From UBA8516 sp035457865 (lineage in GTDB: Archaea > Thermoproteota > Nitrososphaeria > Nitrososphaerales > Nitrosopumilaceae): a stretch of DNA of 12,455 nt. A program made the translations under genes and the position numbers. The notes below the pieces were generated by a model. The model was not told the DNA's origin, searched no databases, and worked only from the letters and a program-made list of their open reading frames with translations. The stretch is taken from NCBI GenBank assembly GCA_035457865.1, contig DATIAR010000099.1, positions 1 to 12,455 on the forward strand, read 5' to 3'. The first letter of the stretch is position 1, and each line of letters begins with the position of its first letter. This document shows, in pieces, positions 1-5,191 of this stretch.

Positions 1-337
1 TCTGATACAGTTCCCCGACAAACAGAAAAGAGAATCGACTTCAATTAGCGGTGGTGAAAAAACACTTGCTGCAATCACGTTCCTTTTGGCTCTGCAGACG
101 CTAAAACCATCGCCATTTTATTTGCTTGATGAGGTGGATGCTCACCTTGACGCACTAAACACAGAGAGACTATCGAAAATTCTTGTAGAACGTTCTGCTG
201 GTAACCAGATTATAATGGTCACACTAAAGGACTCTACTGTACAAAAGGCCCAGCTTATCTACGGAGTTTATCCAAAGAATGGTGTTTCGCAAGTTGTTAC
301 CTACAAACAATCTGAGGCACAGCAAGTCGCAAATTAG
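1..337 (+). CDS. smc: SMC chromosome segregation ATPase, C-terminal end (5' partial)
   Basis: The reading frame is open from base 2 at the left edge to TAG at 335-337, so only about 111 C-terminal residues are present; the N-terminal Walker A half, coiled coils and hinge lie outside. The visible part is the SMC C-terminal ATPase head: signature motif SISGGEKTLAA (codons at about 41-73), Walker B with D-loop FYLLDEVDAHLD (about 119-154), then QIIMVTLKDS, where TLKD replaces the ABC H-loop His, as I recall for archaeal SMC proteins. SMC dimers compact and segregate chromosomes with kleisin partners. A TTG at 86 could be mistaken for a start, but it lies after the signature motif and is internal. 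The gene converges on the P-type ATPase with a 51-bp gap. Rad50 is less likely because the LDEVDAHLDA box and SISGGEK are SMC-like. Confidence 0.88.
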   Translation, partial: LIQFPDKQKRESTSISGGEKTLAAITFLLALQTLKPSPFYLLDEVDAHLDALNTERLSKILVERSAGNQIIMVTLKDSTVQKAQLIYGVYPKNGVSQVVTYKQSEAQQVAN

Positions 338-388
338 CCAACACCTGTATAAAACAATTATCTGCAGATGTAGTTTGACATTAGTTAA
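338..388. other. Convergent spacer with two 10-bp palindromes
   Basis: This 51-bp spacer separates the 3' ends of smc (+) and the copper ATPase (-). It holds two perfect 10-bp palindromes: ATCTGCAGAT at 360-369 and TAGTTAACTA at 382-391, the second including the ATPase stop codon. A short T-run (397-401) just inside the ATPase 3' end, on the plus strand, could help end smc transcription. Short AT-rich palindromes are common by chance, so a termination role is only a guess. Confidence 0.3.
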
Positions 389-2488
389 CTAGGTAATTTT
401 TAACCTCTTAAGAAGTGAGGAATTTGCTATCACAGATATTGAGCTAAGGGCCATCGCTGCAGCTGCTATTATTGGACTCAGTAATCCTACCGCAGCAATT
501 GGAATTGCTCCAGTGTTGTATGCCAAAGCCCAGAACAGGTTTTGTTTGATCTTTCTCATTGTAGCCCTGCTGAGCTTTACAGCTCTTGCCACATCCATGA
601 TATCATCTTTGATCAGAATTATTCCTCCAGTTTCTTTTGCAATATCAGAACCACTACCGATTGCAATTCCAATGTCTGCTTGTGCAAGTGCTGGTGCATC
701 GTTAATTCCATCCCCGACCATTGCGACAACCTTTCCTTCTGACTGCAGTTTTTTTATGACATTTGCTTTTTCAGCTGGAAGCACATTTGCTATCACTTTG
801 TCAATTCCAACACTTTGTGCAACTGCCCTTGCCGTCTTTTCATTGTCTCCTGTTAGCATAACAGTTTCAATTCCAAGTTTTTTCAGTGAGCTTATTGCAG
901 CAGCTGATGATTCTTTTAGAGTGTCTGCAACAGCAATCAGTCCAGCTATTTCTTTTTCTACCGCGACTATCATGACAGTCTTTCCCTGGGACTCTAGAGA
1001 TGCCATTTGTTGTTCAACATCTATTGGAATGCCAAACTTTAGCATCAGCTTTCTATTTCCAAAAAGAATCTGTTTACTAGACACATTGGCTTTGACACCC
1101 ATTCCTGAAACGGCTTCAAACTGTGTCGGATTTTGTAGTGATATATTGCGTGCTTTGGCTTCTTTGATGATTGCCTGAGCCAGTGGATGTTCAGAACCAC
1201 TTTCTACACTGCCTGCAAGTTCTAGCAACTGTGCATCCGTATGGTTTTTCAAAGAAAGAAGGTCCGTGACTGATGGTTCGCCTTTTGTCAAAGTTCCAGT
1301 CTTGTCAAAAACTATGGTCTTTATTTTTTGTGAGCGTTCAAGGTATTCAGCTCCCCTAATCAGGATACCTGCCTCGGCACCCTTTCCTACGCCTACCATG
1401 AGAGCTGCTGGCGTGGCAATTCCCATGGCACATGGACAGGCAATTATCAAGACTGCTACAAAAGAGAGAAGACCAGTGATGAAATTTCCAAAAACAAAAT
1501 ACCATCCAAAAAAAGATCCTACCGCCACTGAAACAACAACTGGAACAAATTTTGCAGAGATTGAATCAACTAATCTTTGAATTTGGCCTGTTGATGCTTG
1601 TGCTTCTTCAACAATGTGCACGATTTGTGAAAGTGCAGTCTCCTTTCCTACCTTTGTAGCTTTGATCCTAAGTAATCCATTTTTGTTTAGAGTAGCTCCT
1701 ATCACTTCGCTTCCTACTGTCTTGTCTACAGGAATGCTTTCGCCTGTGATCATTTTTTCATCCACTGCAGATGCTCCCTCAATTACAACACCGTCTGTCG
1801 GAATCTTTTCTCCGGGTCTTATGATCAAAATGTCATCAACTTGAATTTGGTTAGCTGGAATTTCAATCTCTTTTCCATTTTTAATTATTTTTGCAGTGGC
1901 AGGTCTTAGGTCAAGTAGTTTTCTTACTGCAGCTGAACTTCTTTTCTTGATTGCTTCTTCCATATATTTTCCTAGTAAGACAAAAGCAATGATTACCGCA
2001 GAGACTTCAAAGTAAACATCTTTTTCTTTGACAGGCAAGGCACCAGGAAAGAACAAAACTGTTACACTGTAAAAATATGCAACAAGTGTACCAATTGATA
2101 TCAAAAGATCCATGTTGGCAGTTCTTCGTTTTATTGCCTGATAGGCTCCAACATAGAAAGTCCAGCCACCAATGAATTGCACTGGTGTTACGATGAGGAA
2201 AAGCAGCAGACCCCATGAGAGAAATGGTATCTGTGGGAATGGCACCCATGTTACAGCGACTGCTCCAAATGCCAATCCCAGATACAGTGCGCCACGCAGT
2301 ATTGCAAGAACTAGGGCACCAGAAGCGGCAACATACATTCTTTTTTTAAGTTTGGCAAGTTCTTTTTCTGGATTAGTAAATGTGCTCACACAGGTAGGAC
2401 TGCAAAAGTAAAAGGTTCTTCCTCCAATTTCTGAGTGAAGAGCTGTTTTTTCATCTACTATCATTCCGCATACTGGATCTTTGGCCAT
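389..2488 (-). CDS. copA: Copper-exporting P1B-type ATPase with N-terminal YHS domain
   Basis: This 699-aa membrane protein should couple ATP hydrolysis to Cu(I) export. The N-terminus (1-40) is a YHS-type metal-binding domain (DPVCGM with C7, then C29 and C33) where many CopA proteins have HMA domains. Membrane segments follow (about 52-78, 88-108, 127-147, 158-175). The actuator carries TGES (248-251). The channel helix has the P1B motif CPC (351-353), then the phosphorylation site DKTGTLT (D395), the HP motif of the nucleotide domain (H434-P435), and GDGINDAP (592-599). The last helices keep the Cu(I)-site residues of P1B-1 pumps: YN (657-658) and MxxSS (679-683). All catalytic motifs are intact, and the length is normal for CopA lacking HMA repeats. 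ATG at 2488 begins MAKDPVCGM, the usual YHS start. It is transcribed alone, behind a TATA box about 30 nt upstream and a repeat-rich operator region. Ag(I) may also be a substrate. Confidence 0.93.
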   Translation of the reverse strand: MAKDPVCGMIVDEKTALHSEIGGRTFYFCSPTCVSTFTNPEKELAKLKKRMYVAASGALVLAILRGALYLGLAFGAVAVTWVPFPQIPFLSWGLLLFLIVTPVQFIGGWTFYVGAYQAIKRRTANMDLLISIGTLVAYFYSVTVLFFPGALPVKEKDVYFEVSAVIIAFVLLGKYMEEAIKKRSSAAVRKLLDLRPATAKIIKNGKEIEIPANQIQVDDILIIRPGEKIPTDGVVIEGASAVDEKMITGESIPVDKTVGSEVIGATLNKNGLLRIKATKVGKETALSQIVHIVEEAQASTGQIQRLVDSISAKFVPVVVSVAVGSFFGWYFVFGNFITGLLSFVAVLIIACPCAMGIATPAALMVGVGKGAEAGILIRGAEYLERSQKIKTIVFDKTGTLTKGEPSVTDLLSLKNHTDAQLLELAGSVESGSEHPLAQAIIKEAKARNISLQNPTQFEAVSGMGVKANVSSKQILFGNRKLMLKFGIPIDVEQQMASLESQGKTVMIVAVEKEIAGLIAVADTLKESSAAAISSLKKLGIETVMLTGDNEKTARAVAQSVGIDKVIANVLPAEKANVIKKLQSEGKVVAMVGDGINDAPALAQADIGIAIGSGSDIAKETGGIILIKDDIMDVARAVKLSRATMRKIKQNLFWALAYNTGAIPIAAVGLLSPIIAAAAMALSSISVIANSSLLKRLKIT

Positions 2489-2515
2489 CTTTGTTCTGCC
2501 ACATTATCAATGAAA

Positions 2516-2525
2516 TTATATTTTT
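2516..2525 (-). promoter_or_regulatory. TATA box of the copper ATPase gene
   Basis: On the minus strand this reads AAAAATATAA, centred about 32 nt before the ATG at 2488. With the archaeal TATA-to-start spacing of about 25-27 nt, transcription would begin near 2493, leaving almost no 5' leader. No Shine-Dalgarno-like sequence precedes the ATG, which agrees with a leaderless transcript. Start site not measured. Confidence 0.55.
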
Positions 2526-2564
2526 AATCATAATGTGATTATCATTACTGGTTTTTAATCATAA
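2521..2564. repeat. Direct and inverted repeats at the copper ATPase promoter (operator candidate)
   Basis: A perfect 13-bp direct repeat, TTTTTAATCATAA, lies at 2521-2533 and 2552-2564 (31 bp apart start to start, close to three helical turns). The first copy also forms an inverted repeat, TAATCA-N5-TGATTA (2525-2541), overlapped by the 9-bp palindrome TGATTATCA (2536-2544). The cluster overlaps and lies just upstream of the TATA box on the ATPase strand, where archaeal regulators usually bind. A copper-responsive regulator is a reasonable guess; no regulator gene is in the window. Confidence 0.5.
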
Positions 2565-2586
2565 AAAACGAGCGTGTCAGTTAAAA

Positions 2587-2621
2587 AGGAGGAGAAGAAA
2601 AGTTTGACACCTCCTCAAACT
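2587..2621 (-). terminator. Hairpin(s) followed by T-runs, downstream of the DoxX-like gene
   Basis: Read on the minus strand, GAGGAG (2616-2611) can pair with CTCCTC (2594-2589), followed at once by CTTTTT. An overlapping alternative stem, AGTTTG (2621-2616) with CAAACT (2606-2601), is followed by TTTC. Either could end the transcript of the SRPBCC/DoxX unit before the ATPase promoter. Archaeal termination depends mainly on T-tracts, so the T-runs matter more than the stems. The competing pairings are discussed as a finding. Confidence 0.4.
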
Positions 2622-2676
2622 ACTGCGTAGTTATGATACTGTACGAGTTTACGCATTTTTTGATTTTGTTTGATCT

Positions 2677-3087
2677 CTATCTAAATAATTCCTTTAAACT
2701 CATTGGTAGATTCCTAAGATAGAGTAAAGCTAATGGTGCGCCCCAATTGGCCCATCGTTCAATGAAATCCCAGACTGGTTCTCCCGACACAGGACGTGCG
2801 ACAGCTGTTAGGAATCCCCAAAGTGTAGCCCACATGAGCAATAATCTGAATGGATAAACTATTGCAAGAATAGCAGTTGTGATATCAATGACTCCAATCG
2901 TATAAAGCAAGTTTTCAGCTAATGTGCCTGTAATCCCACTCATTCCTTCAATCAATTCTAGAAAAGAAGATTTCAGTTGTAATGCCAGTACCCCATGACC
3001 GAGGTAGGTGCCAAAAACTGCTATTCTTAATATCCATTCTACTCTTTTAATACTTGTAGGTTTGCTTAGGCTAGGATCTTTTGTCAT
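2677..3087 (-). CDS. Small four-helix membrane protein, DoxX-like (uncertain)
   Basis: This 136-aa protein has about four hydrophobic segments: 18-36 (containing YLGHG), 58-79, 81-98 and about 112-125. The size, the early GHG in helix 1 and the helix spacing resemble the DoxX/SURF4-like families of small membrane proteins, but I do not recognise a diagnostic motif and the assignment is tentative. The loop before helix 4, RPVSGEPVWDFIERWANWG, is rich in charged and aromatic residues and is the most distinctive stretch. No signal peptide or metal cluster is seen. The ATG at 3087 abuts the TAG of the upstream SRPBCC gene with no gap and in the same frame, so the two are surely co-transcribed and probably translationally coupled. 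Function unknown; a partner role with the SRPBCC protein is inferred only from this linkage. Confidence 0.6.
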   Translation of the reverse strand: MTKDPSLSKPTSIKRVEWILRIAVFGTYLGHGVLALQLKSSFLELIEGMSGITGTLAENLLYTIGVIDITTAILAIVYPFRLLLMWATLWGFLTAVARPVSGEPVWDFIERWANWGAPLALLYLRNLPMSLKELFR

Positions 3088-3492
3088 CTAATTCCTCAGT
3101 CCAGCTTTCTCTTCCTCTAAAATTTTCTGGCAGGTCTCCATAGTTCTGTCGACTTCACGTTTCAAGTACCTGCGGATAAATAATGCATCAATTATCCTTC
3201 CAACCAAAGAATATGGCAAATCATAATCAACTATGATTGTAAGATTTGTTCCCATAGCTATTTTGTCAACAACTAACCTTATGTTAAAAACAAAGGAACC
3301 TGCTTCAAAACGATAATCTTTTTCTCTGTTTTCAATTCTCTTTATTACAGATGCTTCTGAGTTAATTTTCATTCCCATGATTCGCCCTTCGCCGTATGTG
3401 AGGTGCCGTGCAACGTGTTTTGCATCATCCACATAAGCAAAGACTCTCTCAGGACTGGATTTGATTTCTATTACCTTCTCTATTCTTGGCAT
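3088..3492 (-). CDS. SRPBCC (START-like fold) protein
   Basis: This 134-aa soluble protein fits the SRPBCC / polyketide cyclase-like fold, which forms a deep hydrophobic ligand pocket. It opens with a beta strand and the family pattern IEIKSSPERVFAYVDDAKHV (about 7-26), has alternating beta strands in the middle, and ends in a long amphipathic helix (about 97-130) that usually lids the pocket. No catalytic residues can be named, and ligands vary widely in this superfamily. The ATG at 3492 gives a typical N-terminus and sits about 34 nt after a TATA-like box. It is the first gene of a two-gene unit with the DoxX-like protein and diverges from another SRPBCC gene. Lipid or isoprenoid binding is possible but unproven. 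Confidence 0.72.
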   Translation of the reverse strand: MPRIEKVIEIKSSPERVFAYVDDAKHVARHLTYGEGRIMGMKINSEASVIKRIENREKDYRFEAGSFVFNIRLVVDKIAMGTNLTIIVDYDLPYSLVGRIIDALFIRRYLKREVDRTMETCQKILEEEKAGLRN

Positions 3493-3662
3493 GTTCTCTA
3501 AAAATAATGCCAGTTTCGTGCCTATATTTGAGGTTGTAATTATTACCGTTGATTATCACTTCTAGAAATTATACTCGCGATTAAATCTACATGGACATGA
3601 CCAGCATGATGATGGGTGAGAAATAACATGTCTTACATGAACCAAAGAGGGAACAGCTGAAC
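3493..3662. promoter_or_regulatory. Divergent promoter region between the two SRPBCC genes
   Basis: This 170-bp spacer holds a minus-strand TATA-like box (AAATATAG, 3529-3522) about 34 nt before the ATG at 3492, and a plus-strand TATA-like box (AAATTATA, 3566-3573). Between them lies the palindrome TGATTATCA (3550-3558), identical to one in the copper ATPase promoter. From the plus-strand box, transcription would begin near 3595, giving the gene at 3663 an unusually long leader for this window, about 65-70 nt. That leader contains GGTGAG (3614-3619) and a mini-ORF. Confidence 0.45.
3628..3660 (+). other. Possible 10-codon leader ORF
   Basis: ATG at 3628 to TGA at 3658-3660 encodes MSYMNQRGNS. 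It has a good archaeal Shine-Dalgarno sequence, GGTGAG, at 3614-3619 (spacing 8 nt) and ends 2 nt before the ATG of the SRPBCC gene at 3663. Translation could couple to the downstream gene. Such a short ORF may be accidental, and the peptide itself matches nothing I know. Confidence 0.25.
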
Positions 3663-4211
3663 ATGCTTGTCAACAAGCGAGCGGAGATAGTGATTGATGG
3701 TACACCTGAAGAGATATGGAATTTTGTTAATAATCCGACTGTTTGGTTAGCTTCAAATCCTGAAGAGCATTATTCTACAGAGTTCTTCACTCCTGGGGGA
3801 AAGGTGATACAGGGAGGCTCTTTTTGCCAACAAGAATCAGTTGCAGGAATTGATGCAGTCTTGAGGGGTCATTTCTTGCATGTTGAACCAGCAAAGGTAG
3901 CAACATGGGCGGGAGTTGCAACTTACAGATTGTTGGGAGGTTTATTGAAACTTAGAGTACCACAATCAGGTGTAGTTAAGCTGGAGAAATTGGAAGACGG
4001 TGTGAGGATGTCACATGATATGTTCATGGACTTTCCGGATACTTTGTTTGGGAAGATAGTTTTTTGGTATTTCAAAAAATTCCTAGATGGTGAGAATGCT
4101 TTGTATCAACACGGTCAGAAAGAATTGATATACTTTAAGACCCAGATAGAAAAACAGAAATACACGCAAAAGGCGAAATCAGGAAATCGAAGAACAAATT
4201 TGCAAAATTAA
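3663..4211 (+). CDS. SRPBCC-family protein, second copy
   Basis: This 182-aa protein starts with the SRPBCC pattern: strand RAEIVIDGTPEEIWNFVNNP (about 6-25), a beta-rich middle (about 38-115), and a C-terminal helix region (about 125-160). The last 25 residues are lysine/asparagine/glutamine-rich and probably disordered. It is longer than the SRPBCC protein on the other side of the promoter and only distantly alike, sharing the fold rather than clear identity. No signal peptide or membrane helix is visible, so it should be cytosolic. ATG at 3663 is chosen because it begins just before the first strand and AGAGGG lies about 11 nt upstream; no in-frame earlier start survives the stop at 3624-3626. 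Function unknown; ligand carriage or stress-linked roles occur in the superfamily. Confidence 0.72.
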   Translation: MLVNKRAEIVIDGTPEEIWNFVNNPTVWLASNPEEHYSTEFFTPGGKVIQGGSFCQQESVAGIDAVLRGHFLHVEPAKVATWAGVATYRLLGGLLKLRVPQSGVVKLEKLEDGVRMSHDMFMDFPDTLFGKIVFWYFKKFLDGENALYQHGQKELIYFKTQIEKQKYTQKAKSGNRRTNLQN

Positions 4212-4240
4212 ACTATTCGTCGTTAAGAGATTTCTGATAA

Positions 4241-4275
4241 ATTGTCGGTAAGAATCTGGTAAGATTCTGGACAAT
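4241..4275. terminator. Nested stem-loop in the convergent spacer (bidirectional terminator candidate)
   Basis: ATTGTC (4241-4246) pairs with GACAAT (4270-4275), and inside it AGAATC (4251-4256) pairs with GATTCT (4263-4268) around a 6-nt loop, with a small asymmetric bulge between the stems. The inner part is also a tandem near-repeat, GGTAAGAATCT / GGTAAGATTCT (4247-4268, one mismatch). It lies between the 3' ends of the SRPBCC gene (+) and the oligopeptide ATPase gene (-), where a two-way terminator would be expected. Neither side has a strong T-run. Confidence 0.4.
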
Positions 4276-4330
4276 AGTGTTCTGGTTCTAGTTTCGTTTG
4301 AAATAGGATTCAATACTTTCCAATATTCTT

Positions 4331-5137
4331 CTATCGGAAAAGATTATCAGGATCTGGATCAGGTATGGCATCAATTAATTCTTGAGTGTATGGATGTTTT
4401 GGAAACAAAAGCACTCTGTCTATTGGACCGCTCTCTACAATTTTTCCTAAATGCATGATAGCAATGTTTTGACCAAGATATCTTGCAGTTGATAGGTCAT
4501 GGGTTATGTAGATGTAAGAAATGCCATGTTTTTGTTGCAGATCACGCATCAGATCAAGCACTTCAGCTCTAATTGAAACATCAAGCATGGAAACTGGTTC
4601 ATCTGCAATGATTAATTTTGGTTTTAAAACAAGGGCTCTTGCTAATACCACCCGTTGTCTTTGTCCTCCTGACAACATGTGCGGAAATTTATTAAAAATA
4701 TCCTCAGCCGGCTCTAGTCTCACTTCATGTAACGCATCCAAAACCGCCTTTTTTCTTTCTTCCTTTGTTCCGATCTTGTGAATTTCAAGAGGTTCCGATA
4801 TGATATCCGAAATCTTCATTCTGGGATCAATTGAGGCATAAGGATCCTGATGTATCATCTGACACTGGGTCCTTACCTTTTCAAGACTCTTGTTCTCACC
4901 ATCTATCTCTTGTCCGTCAAAAAAAATTCTTCCCGCATCTGGTTCTATAGCTCTTAAGATAAGTCTAGCAACAGTTGATTTTCCAGAACCTGACTCACCT
5001 GCCAAAACAAGAACCTCTCCTTTTTTTAATGAAAACGAGACATCATCTACAGCTCTGACAACCGTTCTTGAAGAAGAAAAAATTCCTTTTTTAGCAAAGT
5101 GTTTTGTCAAGTTTTGCACTATTAGAATTTCATCCAA
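4331..5137 (-). CDS. Oligopeptide/dipeptide ABC transporter ATP-binding protein, OppF/DppF-like
   Basis: This 268-aa cytosolic ATPase should power a peptide-type ABC importer together with the OppD-like subunit encoded just upstream. It carries Walker A GESGSGKST (47-55), the Q-loop at Q97 (HQDPYASIDP, typical of this subfamily), signature LSGGQRQR (155-162), Walker B LIIADEP (175-181) and switch His213 in ITHD. It ends soon after HPYTQELIDAIPDPDP, lacking the Cys-rich tail seen in its partner. The start is TTG at 5137: the nearby ATG at 5133 is out of frame and no in-frame ATG precedes it. The frame is closed upstream by a TAG (5159-5161), so the family N-terminus ILIVQNLTKHF fixes the TTG. 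The gene follows the OppD-like gene by 54 bp. No permease or binding-protein gene is adjacent. Substrates might be peptides or nickel; the sequence does not say. Confidence 0.88.
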   Translation of the reverse strand: MDEILIVQNLTKHFAKKGIFSSSRTVVRAVDDVSFSLKKGEVLVLAGESGSGKSTVARLILRAIEPDAGRIFFDGQEIDGENKSLEKVRTQCQMIHQDPYASIDPRMKISDIISEPLEIHKIGTKEERKKAVLDALHEVRLEPAEDIFNKFPHMLSGGQRQRVVLARALVLKPKLIIADEPVSMLDVSIRAEVLDLMRDLQQKHGISYIYITHDLSTARYLGQNIAIMHLGKIVESGPIDRVLLFPKHPYTQELIDAIPDPDPDNLFR

Positions 5138-5191
5138 CAGTAGTAATTGAAATGTAAACTATATCAAGAAATCTTTTATGCTGTTTTTGAA

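Noticed and set aside
86..337. Separate 83-aa gene starting at TTG 86
   Set aside because: The frame is open to the window edge and the SMC signature motif lies upstream of this TTG, so it is the end of smc.
360..391. Palindromes ATCTGCAGAT and TAGTTAACTA as operator or attachment site
   Set aside because: They sit between gene ends, are short, and nothing mobile or regulatory lies nearby; kept only as a spacer description.
513..1178. Open frame of 221 codons on the plus strand
   Set aside because: It lies antisense within the copper ATPase gene, which has every P-type motif. The translated protein is Ser/Ile/Ala-rich without domains, a shadow of codon use on the other strand.
2007..2249. 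Minus-strand frame of 80 codons inside the copper ATPase
   Set aside because: Overlaps the real gene in another frame, with no motif or promoter.
2633..2722. Small plus-strand ORF starting at ATG 2633
   Set aside because: It runs antisense into the 3' end of the DoxX-like gene and has no promoter-like box; low-complexity hydrophobic translation.
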